DNA of 6,005 bases from assembly GCA_004213025.1 (NCBI GenBank), contig SHBC01000074.1:1-6005 (forward strand), in the 5' to 3' direction. The translations under genes and the position numbers were made by a program. Position 1 is the stretch's first letter, and every line of letters starts with the position of its first letter. This DNA comes from SAR116 cluster bacterium (lineage in GTDB: Bacteria > Pseudomonadota > Alphaproteobacteria > Puniceispirillales > Puniceispirillaceae). The notes beneath the pieces were generated by a model, which was not told where the DNA came from, ran no database searches, and saw nothing but the letters and a program-made list of their open reading frames with translations. Below are positions 1 through 5,932 of the stretch, piece after piece.

Positions 1-9
1 CATGCCAAT

Positions 10-1119
10 TCAGTCCATGACGATCTTCGGGCCGGCCTTCGGTGTGGCGGCGAGCTGGCCCAGCACCTTGTCGGCGATGGCGCGGTAATGCGCGGCGTGC
101 GGGCCGTCCGGGTCCTTTGCGACCACCGGCGTGCCGGCGTCCGAGGTGGCCCGGATCGTCATTTCCAGCGGCACCTCGCCAAGGAAGGGGGCGCCGATGC
201 GCGCAGCCTCTGCGGCGGCGCCGCCATGGCCGAACACATCATGCCGTCCACCGCAGTCCGGGCAGATGAAATGGCTCATATTCTCGATGATGCCAAGCAC
301 CGGCACATTGACCTTGCGGAACATGTTCAGTCCCTTGCGGGCATCGATCAGCGCCAGATCCTGCGGCGTCGAGACGATCACCGCACCTGACAGGGCGGCC
401 CGCTGCGACAGTGTCAGCTGCGCATCGCCGGTGCCGGGCGGCATGTCGATGATCAGCACATCCAGATTGTCCCAGGCAACGTCGCGAAGCATCTGCTCGA
501 TCGCGCTCATCACCATCGGGCCGCGCCAGATGGTCGGCGCATCCTCGGCAACAAGATAGCCGATCGACATCGTCTGCAGGCCCCAGGCCTCAATCGGGAC
601 GATCTTCTTGCCGTCACTCTGCGGCTTGCGGTTCTGGCCGATCAGACGTGGCAGGGACGGGCCATAGATATCGGCATCAAGGATGCCGACACGCTGGCCG
701 GTGGCCGCGATGGCCAATGCAAGGTTGATGGCGGTGGTTGATTTGCCAACGCCGCCCTTGCCAGAGGCGACAGCAATCAGATGGCCGGCCGGTTTCAGCG
801 GTTCGCGTGAGGTGGCATCACCGCCGCCAGGCTGCGGTGATGGCTGGCTCGGCTGGTTTGGGGCGGCCTGATGCGCGGTCAGCATGGCGGTCGCCGACAG
901 CACCCCGTCAAGTGCCTTCACCGCGCCTTCGCTGGCGGTGCGGATGGCGTCTGCCTGATCCTTTTCAGCAGGATCAATCTCGATCGTGAAGCCGACATGA
1001 CCGTCCTTGATGACGATGCCGGAAACCTGTCCAGCGGTGACAATATCGGTATCCTTGCCGGGCGGCGTCACCGTCGCGAGTGCCGCCGAGATCATTGCGT
1101 CTGTCAATTCATTGGCCAT
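10..1119 (-). CDS. mrp: Mrp/ApbC (NBP35-type) P-loop ATPase, iron-sulfur cluster carrier
   Basis: Cytoplasmic ATPase of the Mrp/NBP35 family, which binds a 4Fe-4S cluster between two subunits and hands it to target apoproteins. From the ATG at 1119 it has 369 residues, the same length class as E. coli Mrp. In order: an N-terminal MIP18/DUF59-like domain (about 4-85), a Pro/Gln/Gly-rich linker (about 86-105), then the ATPase. The deviant Walker A motif SGKGGVGKST lies at about 119-128 with the signature lysine; LDADIYGPS (about 147-155) is the switch I-like motif and IIDMPPGTGD (about 223-232) is the Walker B/switch II segment. The CPDC pair (Cys286 and Cys289) is the cluster-binding CxxC. The start is chosen because GGTGA sits 8 bases upstream; an in-frame GTG at 1131 would add four residues but lies inside that site. 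The gene diverges from hflK. It is complete, ending nine bases from the window edge. Family assignment is secure; the client proteins are unknown. Confidence 0.96.
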   Translation of the reverse strand: MANELTDAMISAALATVTPPGKDTDIVTAGQVSGIVIKDGHVGFTIEIDPAEKDQADAIRTASEGAVKALDGVLSATAMLTAHQAAPNQPSQPSPQPGGGDATSREPLKPAGHLIAVASGKGGVGKSTTAINLALAIAATGQRVGILDADIYGPSLPRLIGQNRKPQSDGKKIVPIEAWGLQTMSIGYLVAEDAPTIWRGPMVMSAIEQMLRDVAWDNLDVLIIDMPPGTGDAQLTLSQRAALSGAVIVSTPQDLALIDARKGLNMFRKVNVPVLGIIENMSHFICPDCGGRHDVFGHGGAAAEAARIGAPFLGEVPLEMTIRATSDAGTPVVAKDPDGPHAAHYRAIADKVLGQLAATPKAGPKIVMD

Positions 1120-1127
1120 GCTTGAAA

Positions 1128-1132
1128 TCACC
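1128..1132 (-). promoter_or_regulatory. Ribosome binding site of mrp (decides the start)
   Basis: On the minus strand GGTGA, part of the anti-Shine-Dalgarno complement, precedes the ATG at 1119 by 8 bases. The upstream in-frame GTG (1131-1129) falls inside this motif, so ATG is the better initiation codon. Confidence 0.6.
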
Positions 1133-1245
1133 AGCCTGTGTGCAAATATGTGGATGACTTGAGGGTGACATAAGCCGTCCGTGGTGGTTTTGCAACAGCA
1201 GGATCATTGCCCATCGGCGGCAGCTCTCCAACAGATTCAGGTGCG

Positions 1246-1276
1246 GATGCCTGCCACCCTCAACAGGTGGGGCATC
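1246..1276 (+). other. Imperfect stem-loop upstream of hflK
   Basis: GATGCC (1246-1251) pairs with GGCATC (1271-1276) and CCACC (1254-1258) pairs with GGTGG (1266-1270). This gives 11 base pairs with a 2-base bulge (TG) and a 7-base loop (CTCAACA). It lies 26 bases before the hflK Shine-Dalgarno (GGAG, 1303-1306), so it would be in the hflK leader if transcription starts upstream of it. No T-run follows, so it is not a standard intrinsic terminator. Pairing is seen directly; a regulatory role is conjecture. I could not identify a convincing promoter for either gene in the 1120-1316 spacer. Confidence 0.4.
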
Positions 1277-1316
1277 GGCGCCATGTTGAAACCGAAGGCG
1301 ATGGAGTAGGCACATC

Positions 1317-2453
1317 ATGCCATGGAATAATCAGGGTGGAGGCGACCAGGGCGGCCCGTGGGGCGGATCTGGTGGCGGCGGAGGTCGCGGTGGCGGCAGT
1401 GGCGGCAGCGGCGGCGGCAATGGCGGCAACCCGTGGGGTTCCGGCGGCGGCGGTTCGCAGCAGGATCTGGACAAGGTCGTCCGGCAGGGGCGCGAGGCGC
1501 TTAACAGGCTTGTCCCGTCTGGCGGAAAATCAATGTCCTTGCTGGTCATCATCGCCATCGCAATCTGGGCGATGACGGGCTTTTACCGCGTCAATCCTCA
1601 GCAACAGGGCGTCGTGCTGCGGTTTGGTGAGTGGGTTCGCACCACCGCGCCGGGGCTGCATTATCACATTCCCTATCCGGTCGAGAGCGTGATGACCCCC
1701 GAGGTCACGCGCGACAACCGGATCGAGGTCGGCTTTCGCGACGTCAGCGGCAACAGCTCGTCGCGCCGCGATATCGCCGATGAAAGCCAGATGATCACCG
1801 GCGATGAAAATATCGTCGATATCGACTTCGTGGTTTTCTGGCGAATCTCTGACGCTGGCCAGTATCTGTTCAACCTTGCCGAGCCCGATCAGACGATCAA
1901 GGTCGCTGCCGAGGCGGTGATGCGTGAGATCATTGGCCGCACCCAGATCCAGACGGCGCTGACCGAAGGCCGTCAGGATATTCAGGTTCAGGCCCGTGCG
2001 CAGCTTCAGGAGCTTCTTGACGAATATGGCTCCGGCGTGCGCGTCCGCGACGTACAGCTTCTGGCCGTCGACCCGCCATCCGACGTGATCGACGCCTTCA
2101 ACGAGGTGCAGCGGGCGCGTCAGGACCGTGACAGGCTGAAGAACGAGGCCGAGGCTTTCCGTAATGACGTCGTGCCGCGGGCACGTGGTGCGGCGGCAAA
2201 GCTTATCGCCGAGGCCGAGGCTTATGAAGCCGAGGTGGTGAACCGCGCAGCGGGTGACGCATCGCGTTTCGATCAGGTCTATCAGGCCTACAGGTTGAAC
2301 CCCGATGTCACGAAAGAGCGCATCTATATCGAAACCGTTGAAGAGATTTTCTCCAATGTCGAGAAGATCATCATCGACGAGCCTGCCGGTGGCAGCGGTG
2401 TTGTGCCGTATCTGCCGCTTCGCGAACTGAACAAGCCGTCGGGAGGAAACTGA
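1317..2453 (+). CDS. hflK: HflK, inner-membrane SPFH subunit of the FtsH-modulating HflKC complex
   Basis: 378-residue HflK. With HflC it forms a large membrane cage that encloses FtsH and tunes its access to membrane substrates (known from E. coli; inferred here). Seen in order: a glycine-rich cytoplasmic N-terminus (about 7-47) opening with MPWNNQGGG, a short charged segment (48-72), one transmembrane helix (about 74-89, SLLVIIAIAIWAMTGFY), then the SPFH/band-7 domain beginning RVNPQQQGVVLRFGEW (about 91-106). The domain includes PGLHYHIPYP (112-121) and DENIVDIDFVVFWRI (163-177). An Ala/Glu-rich helical segment (about 265-312) includes the typical VVPRARGAAAKLIAEAEAY. The tail ends VPYLPLREL, as is usual in the family. 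The protein is somewhat shorter than E. coli HflK (419 residues). The start is supported by GGAG (1303-1306), 10 bases before ATG. One base separates its stop from hflC, so the two are almost certainly co-transcribed and translationally coupled. Confidence 0.97.
   Translation: MPWNNQGGGDQGGPWGGSGGGGGRGGGSGGSGGGNGGNPWGSGGGGSQQDLDKVVRQGREALNRLVPSGGKSMSLLVIIAIAIWAMTGFYRVNPQQQGVVLRFGEWVRTTAPGLHYHIPYPVESVMTPEVTRDNRIEVGFRDVSGNSSSRRDIADESQMITGDENIVDIDFVVFWRISDAGQYLFNLAEPDQTIKVAAEAVMREIIGRTQIQTALTEGRQDIQVQARAQLQELLDEYGSGVRVRDVQLLAVDPPSDVIDAFNEVQRARQDRDRLKNEAEAFRNDVVPRARGAAAKLIAEAEAYEAEVVNRAAGDASRFDQVYQAYRLNPDVTKERIYIETVEEIFSNVEKIIIDEPAGGSGVVPYLPLRELNKPSGGN
1335..1454 (+). repeat. Glycine-rich low-complexity tract in the 5' part of hflK
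   Basis: Residues 7-46 of HflK are dominated by Gly with scattered Ser, Asn, Pro and Trp. They are encoded by runs of GGC/GGT codons with imperfect GGTGGCGGC and GGCGGCAGT units. Two NPWG/GPWG-like motifs (GGPWGG at 12-17 and NPWGSGG at 38-44) bracket it. Gly-rich N-termini are common in HflK, so this is real coding sequence. The tract is prone to length change by slippage, and it explains the Pro-rich opposite-strand reading frame here. Confidence 0.8.
2441..2447 (+). promoter_or_regulatory. Ribosome binding site of hflC inside the hflK 3' end
   Basis: GGGAGGA, a near-consensus Shine-Dalgarno, lies within the last hflK codons, with GGAGG 8 bases before the hflC ATG at 2455. The hflK stop (2451-2453) sits between site and start, so a ribosome ending hflK lands on the hflC start. 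That arrangement suits a partner made in equal amounts. Confidence 0.8.
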
Positions 2454-2454
2454 C

Positions 2455-3333
2455 ATGGGTGCCACTCGTCTTGTGTCGATCGTCGCGATCGTCCTTCTCA
2501 TCACGGCGGCATCGAGCGCGCTGTTCACCGTCAACCAGACCCAGCAGGCGCTGGTGCTGCAGTTTGGCGAGCCGAAGCGGACCATCCAGGAGCCCGGCCT
2601 TGCCTTCAAGCTGCCGTTCATCCAGGACGTCACCTATTACGAAAAGCGGGTTCTCAGCCTGATCCCGCAGGACGCCGAAGAGGTGATCCTGTCTGACCAG
2701 AAACGTCTTCAGGTCGATGCCTATGCTCGCTGGCGGATCGAGGATCCGCTGCTGTTCTACCAGACAGTCCGCAATGAGCTTGGCGCGCGTGGCAGGCTCG
2801 AGGCGATCATCGATTCATCCGTTCGCCGGGCACTTGGTCGTGAGACCCTGGCCTCGATCCTGACCGGTCAGCGGAATGACATCGTCCGCTCGATCGGTGA
2901 AGAGGTGAACGCGTCGGTATCGTCGCTTGGTATCCAGATCATCGATGTGCGCCTGCGGCGTGCCGATTATCCGACCGCGACAAGCCAGAACATCTTCAAC
3001 CGGATGAAGTCCGAGCGTGAGCGTGAAGCCAAGGAATTCCGCGCGACTGGTGAGGAAGAGGCACAGAAGATCCGTGCCGACGCCGAAAAGACCAGGACCG
3101 TGATCCTGTCCGAAGCTCAGCGTACGGCGCAGGAGACTCGCGGTACCGGCGATGGCAAGGCAATTCAGATCTATGCCGACAGTTTCGGCCAGGATGCCGA
3201 GTTCTTTGCCTTCTACCGGTCCATGGAGGCTTACCGGAAGTCGATGGGAGCGAACGATACCTCGATGGTGCTTTCGCCCGACAGCAGCTTCTTCCGTTTC
3301 TTCATGGATAAGAGCGGCGCAGGACAGAAATAA
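2455..3333 (+). CDS. hflC: HflC, inner-membrane SPFH partner of HflK
   Basis: 292-residue HflC, the second subunit of the HflKC cage around FtsH. It has one N-terminal transmembrane helix (about 4-25, with VSIVAIVLLITAAS), then the SPFH domain starting TVNQTQQALVLQFGEP (about 25-40), with PGLAFKLPFIQDV (47-59) and LQVDAYARWRI (85-95). The helical stretch RMKSEREREAKEFRATGEEE (183-202), continuing QKIRADAEK, is the highly conserved HflC coiled-coil signature. The C-terminus carries LSPDSSFFRFF (273-283), also typical. Despite its name HflC is not regarded as a protease. It lacks the insert that makes E. coli HflC longer (334 residues), a difference I recall from alphaproteobacterial versions. 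It is followed by a 116-base spacer with a stem-loop, not by the small membrane-protein gene often found in this cluster. Confidence 0.97.
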   Translation: MGATRLVSIVAIVLLITAASSALFTVNQTQQALVLQFGEPKRTIQEPGLAFKLPFIQDVTYYEKRVLSLIPQDAEEVILSDQKRLQVDAYARWRIEDPLLFYQTVRNELGARGRLEAIIDSSVRRALGRETLASILTGQRNDIVRSIGEEVNASVSSLGIQIIDVRLRRADYPTATSQNIFNRMKSEREREAKEFRATGEEEAQKIRADAEKTRTVILSEAQRTAQETRGTGDGKAIQIYADSFGQDAEFFAFYRSMEAYRKSMGANDTSMVLSPDSSFFRFFMDKSGAGQK

Positions 3334-3386
3334 CCAAAACTCTGCCATTTTTTGGTCACGGAGCTTGTCTTTGATCATGGCAGACC

Positions 3387-3409
3387 GCGGGAGCGCTGGG
3401 CGCTCCCGC
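3387..3409 (+). terminator. Perfect 10-bp stem-loop between hflC and degP with a weak T-tail
   Basis: GCGGGAGCGC (3387-3396) and GCGCTCCCGC (3400-3409) are exact reverse complements around a 3-base loop (TGG). Downstream is AGCTTATTTCGT, with only five T in twelve bases, so intrinsic termination is likely partial at best. The stem lies 54 bases after the hflC stop and 25 bases before the degP Shine-Dalgarno. It could attenuate transcription into degP, protect the 3' end of hflKC mRNA, or mark separate transcription of degP. The structure is certain on paper; the role is not. Confidence 0.55.
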
Positions 3410-3434
3410 AGCTTATTTCGTAATCCTTTCTGAC

Positions 3435-3440
3435 AGGAGA
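3435..3440 (+). promoter_or_regulatory. Ribosome binding site of degP
   Basis: AGGAGA is a strong Shine-Dalgarno 9 bases before the ATG at 3450. It favours that ATG over the in-frame ATGs at 3456 and 3462, and shows degP is translated independently of hflC. Confidence 0.75.
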
Positions 3441-3449
3441 TCAGATCCC

Positions 3450-4880
3450 ATGTTGATGAAAATGCTTCGCCCGATGCCGGCCCTCGCCGGACTGGCGATC
3501 ATGTTCATGACGCTCGAGGTTGGCGCTGCCGACCGTCCGGACAGTTTCGCGGACCAGGTCGAACGTCTGTCACCGGCCGTCGTGAATATCTCGACGACGA
3601 CTATTGTGAATGAAGGCCCGCCTACGGATATGCCGCAATTTCCGCCGGGCTCGCCATTCGAGGATTTCTTCAAGAATTTCGGTGACAATGACCGCAAGCG
3701 GCGGGCGGCCTCGCTTGGCTCCGGTTTCATCATCGATGATGCCGGCATCGTGGTCACGAACTTCCACGTGATCGAAAATGCCGAGGAAATCACCGTTACC
3801 CTCGCCGATGAGACATCCTTCACGGCGAAGGTTCTTGGCCAGGACCAGAAAACCGATATCGCCGTTCTGAAGATCGATCCGGGCGATGCCGAGCTGACTG
3901 CGGTTCCCTTTGGTGACTCCGATAGCCTTCGCGTTGGTGACTGGGTGCTTGCCATCGGCAATCCGTTCGGTCTTGGCGGCACCGTCACGGCGGGCATTGT
4001 CTCGGCGCGCGGCCGCGATATCGGCAATGGCCCCTATGATGATTTCATCCAGACGGACGCCTCGATCAACCGTGGCAATTCCGGCGGCCCGCTGTTTAAT
4101 ACCGAGGGCGAGGTGATCGGCATCAATACAGCGATCTTCTCGCAGAGTGGCGGTTCGGTCGGCATCGGATTTGCGATTTCGTCAAACCTTGCCAAGCGCG
4201 TCACCTCGCAGCTTGCCGAATTCGGCACGACACGGCGTGGCTGGCTTGGTGTCTTCATCCAGGAAGTCACCCCGGATATTGCCGACTCGCTTGGTCTTGA
4301 TAACGCCGCTGGCGCTCTTGTCAGCACGGTGAACGAGAACAGCCCGGCACAGGCTGCCGGCCTTGAACCTGGTGATGTCATCGTCAGCTTTGACGGCAAG
4401 ATGATCGACAAGATGCGTGACCTGCCGCGGATCGTCGCGGAAACCGAAATCGGCAAGACCGTGCCGGTTGAAGTTGTCCGCAACGGCGAGAGCATAGAAG
4501 TTCAGGTTACGCTTGGCGAGCTTGAGAAGGCCGAACTTGTCGGGATCGTCAATGACGAGGCCACGGGCGACGGGCAAAGCTTCGACCAGCTTGGCTTTGC
4601 GGTCGAGAACCTGACCGCCGAACTGGCAGCTGAGCTTGGACTTGAAGCCGACATGCGCGGCGTTGTCGTCACAGAGGTTGCTGACGGTGGCCCTGCCGCT
4701 GCCAAGGGGCTGCAGGTTGGCGACATCATAAAGCGCTTTGGCCAGCGCCGTGTCGAGGATGCCGCCGATCTTGGAAAATCGGTTGCCGAGACGCGCGAGG
4801 CCGGACGTGCCGGAGTGCTCCTCCTTGTCGAGAGCGAGGGGCGTGAGCGCTTCATCCAGATCGGGTTTGCCAAGGAATGA
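3450..4880 (+). CDS. degP: Do/DegP family periplasmic serine protease-chaperone (HtrA)
   Basis: 476-residue HtrA-family protease that removes or holds misfolded envelope proteins in the periplasm. A signal peptide covers about 1-26: a Lys/Arg start, a hydrophobic core (ALAGLAIMFM), and likely cleavage at VGA|ADRP. The trypsin-like domain (about 32-255) carries a complete triad: His106 in TNFHVIENA, Asp136 in TDIAVLKI, and Ser211 in GNSGGP. Two PDZ domains follow, about 263-355 (starting RRGWLGV, with AGALVSTV and GLEPGDVIVSFDG) and about 378-472 (LGFAVENL, MRGVVVTEV, GLQVGDIIKRF). Two PDZ domains and length close to E. coli DegP (474) fit DegP/DegQ rather than one-PDZ DegS. DegP and DegQ cannot be separated from sequence alone; the LA loop (about 54-88) is modest and lacks a long Gln-rich insert. 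Its place after hflKC groups membrane and periplasmic quality control. No recognisable heat-shock or envelope-stress promoter was found upstream. Confidence 0.95.
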   Translation: MLMKMLRPMPALAGLAIMFMTLEVGAADRPDSFADQVERLSPAVVNISTTTIVNEGPPTDMPQFPPGSPFEDFFKNFGDNDRKRRAASLGSGFIIDDAGIVVTNFHVIENAEEITVTLADETSFTAKVLGQDQKTDIAVLKIDPGDAELTAVPFGDSDSLRVGDWVLAIGNPFGLGGTVTAGIVSARGRDIGNGPYDDFIQTDASINRGNSGGPLFNTEGEVIGINTAIFSQSGGSVGIGFAISSNLAKRVTSQLAEFGTTRRGWLGVFIQEVTPDIADSLGLDNAAGALVSTVNENSPAQAAGLEPGDVIVSFDGKMIDKMRDLPRIVAETEIGKTVPVEVVRNGESIEVQVTLGELEKAELVGIVNDEATGDGQSFDQLGFAVENLTAELAAELGLEADMRGVVVTEVADGGPAAAKGLQVGDIIKRFGQRRVEDAADLGKSVAETREAGRAGVLLLVESEGRERFIQIGFAKE

Positions 4881-4891
4881 TGGCCTAGCCC

Positions 4892-4909
4892 GACATAAAA
4901 GACATAAAA
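4892..4909. repeat. Tandem duplication of the 9-mer GACATAAAA
   Basis: GACATAAAA occurs twice back to back (4892-4900 and 4901-4909) just after the degP stop and leading into the terminator stem. Read on the minus strand it becomes T-rich tail sequence (TTTTATGTC twice), extending the run after the hairpin for serB transcripts. It is probably a small local duplication. Confidence 0.7.
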
Positions 4910-4937
4910 AAGGGCCGGCTTCGACCGGCCCTTTTCT
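4906..4937. terminator. Bidirectional intrinsic terminator between convergent degP and serB
   Basis: AAAAGGGCCGG (4908-4918) pairs with CCGGCCCTTTT (4925-4935), an 11-bp stem with a 6-base loop (CTTCGA) that resembles a UUCG tetraloop apart from its C-A closing mismatch. In the plus direction, ending degP, the stem is followed by TTTTCTG. In the minus direction, ending serB, it is followed by TTTTTTATGTC, the better tail. It sits 25 bases after the degP stop and about 18 bases after the serB stop, so one hairpin serves both genes. Confidence 0.9.
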
Positions 4938-4955
4938 GTAAGGCTTCGTGATTGG

Positions 4956-5846
4956 TCAACTGCCGGCGAATTCCGCCTCGCCATAGCCCTGGAGATAGAG
5001 CAGCCCCGTCAGATCGGTGTGGTTGAGCTGCACCGCCACCGCCTCGCGAAGAAGCGGCTTTCCCTTCAAGGCCACGCCAAGTCCGGCGGCCTGCAGCATC
5101 GCAAGGTCGTTCGCCCCGTCGCCAATACAGACGGCGTCATCGCGGGCGATGCCAAGCGCGGCGCAATAATGGTCAAGGAAGGCAAGCTTTGAATCCCGGT
5201 CGAGGACCGGCTTGGCAACGGTGCCGGTCAGGCGGCCATCTTTCGCCTCAAGCAGATTCGCGTGGTGGTCGTGAAAGCCGCACATCGCAGCCACCGGGCC
5301 AGTGATTGCGGTGAAGCCGCCCGAGACCAGATAACAGGAGGCGCCATGCGCCCGCATTGTCCTGACAACAAGCTCTGCGCCGCCGGTCAGTTCTGCCTCT
5401 GCCAGCGCCAGCTCGATCAGGCTTTCGGGCTGGCCGCGGAGAAGCGCCACGCGTTCATCCAGCGCCGCCGCGAAATCCAGCTCGCCGCGCATGGCGCGTT
5501 CGGTAATCGGGATGATCGCCTCGGCAAGGCCGGCGATTCGTGCCATATCGTCAAGGGACTCGGATGTGATGATGGTGCTGTCCATATCGGCGATCAGCAG
5601 CGTCTTACGACGACCAGTGGCAGGCAGAATGTTGATATCGCTTTCACTTTCGTCCGCCTGCTGCCTTAGCCGGGGCAGGGTGCCAGCATCATATTCGGCG
5701 ATGGGGATGTCCCAGGCCCTGTCGGCATCGAGCCATCTGGCGCTGGCCGCATCAGCCTTTATCTCGGCGGCGGCAAGACATGCCAGCCCATCCTCGACAC
5801 TAAGGCAGGGCCGTTCGGAACTTGAAAAAACGGCGAAATGATGCAC
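4956..5846 (-). CDS. serB: Phosphoserine phosphatase SerB (HAD family)
   Basis: Cytoplasmic HAD-family phosphatase that hydrolyses O-phosphoserine to serine, the last step of the phosphorylated serine pathway. Numbered from GTG 5846 (296 residues): an N-terminal region (about 1-80) takes the place of the ACT-like part of longer SerB proteins. The catalytic domain has motif I IADMDSTII (85-93, nucleophile Asp87 and acid/base Asp89), followed by Glu96, the expected serine-binding position. Motif II is SGGFT (175-179), motif III Lys220 in DRDSKLAFL, and motif IV GDGANDLAML (242-251). All catalytic residues are present. GTG at 5846 is preferred over the in-frame GTG at 5924: AAGGGG lies 10 bases upstream, the length fits alphaproteobacterial SerB as I recall it, and it leaves 86 bases for promoters of this gene and the divergent miaA. 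The longer form would have 322 residues and a leader without family resemblance. Confidence 0.95.
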   Translation of the reverse strand: MHHFAVFSSSERPCLSVEDGLACLAAAEIKADAASARWLDADRAWDIPIAEYDAGTLPRLRQQADESESDINILPATGRRKTLLIADMDSTIITSESLDDMARIAGLAEAIIPITERAMRGELDFAAALDERVALLRGQPESLIELALAEAELTGGAELVVRTMRAHGASCYLVSGGFTAITGPVAAMCGFHDHHANLLEAKDGRLTGTVAKPVLDRDSKLAFLDHYCAALGIARDDAVCIGDGANDLAMLQAAGLGVALKGKPLLREAVAVQLNHTDLTGLLYLQGYGEAEFAGS

Positions 5847-5932
5847 CTTGGCCTGACCCCTTTTTTGGCTCAAATTGCCCTGGCTCGGAAAGTCTCCGGC
5901 GCCAAGGCGAACAGGATAAACCACAGATCGGT
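5847..5932. promoter_or_regulatory. Divergent serB/miaA spacer, presumed promoter region
   Basis: The 86 bases between the preferred serB start and the miaA ATG must supply leaders, and probably promoters, for two genes read in opposite directions. I see no convincing -35/-10 pair on either strand. GATAAA (5915-5920) is a weak -10-like hexamer 12 bases before miaA, without a good -35. The assignment rests on position only. Confidence 0.35.
5857..5862 (-). promoter_or_regulatory. Ribosome binding site of serB (decides the start)
   Basis: On the minus strand AAGGGG, preceded by further A residues, lies 10 bases before GTG 5846. The competing GTG at 5924 has no purine-rich site in front of it and would start only 8 bases from miaA. 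Confidence 0.5.

Noticed and set aside
1148..1195. Minus-strand promoter for mrp: TTGCAA, 17 bases, TATGTC; or a -10 at CATATT
   Set aside because: Matches are 4/6 plus 3/6 for the first and no usable -35 for the second, which is within chance in this length of sequence.
1188..1214. Heat-shock (RpoH)-like promoter for hflK: TTTTGCAA, 13 bases, GCCCAT
   Set aside because: Only CCCAT resembles the -10; the -35 needs an inserted base to match CTTGAA. Too weak to annotate, though hflK and degP are heat-shock genes in other bacteria.
1234..1238. GANTC site (GATTC) in the hflK upstream region, a possible CcrM methylation site
   Set aside because: A single 5-base site; GATTC also occurs inside genes here (for example near 2814), so no cell-cycle control can be inferred.
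1109..1318. Minus-strand 69-codon frame spanning the mrp-hflK spacer
   Set aside because: It overlaps the mrp start in another frame, has no convincing ribosome binding site or family features, and covers the divergent regulatory region.
1530..2633. Long minus-strand open frame (367 codons) opposite hflK and the start of hflC
   Set aside because: It is fully antisense to two genes with clear families; its translation has no recognisable domain, and long opposite-strand frames are expected in GC-rich coding DNA.
3413..4027. Minus-strand 204-codon frame opposite degP
   Set aside because: Ser/Arg/Pro-rich composition typical of a shadow frame; it lies mostly opposite the conserved protease domain of degP.
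5262..5669. Plus-strand frame of 135 codons opposite serB
   Set aside because: It overlaps the conserved catalytic motifs of serB on the other strand and has no family resemblance or start context.
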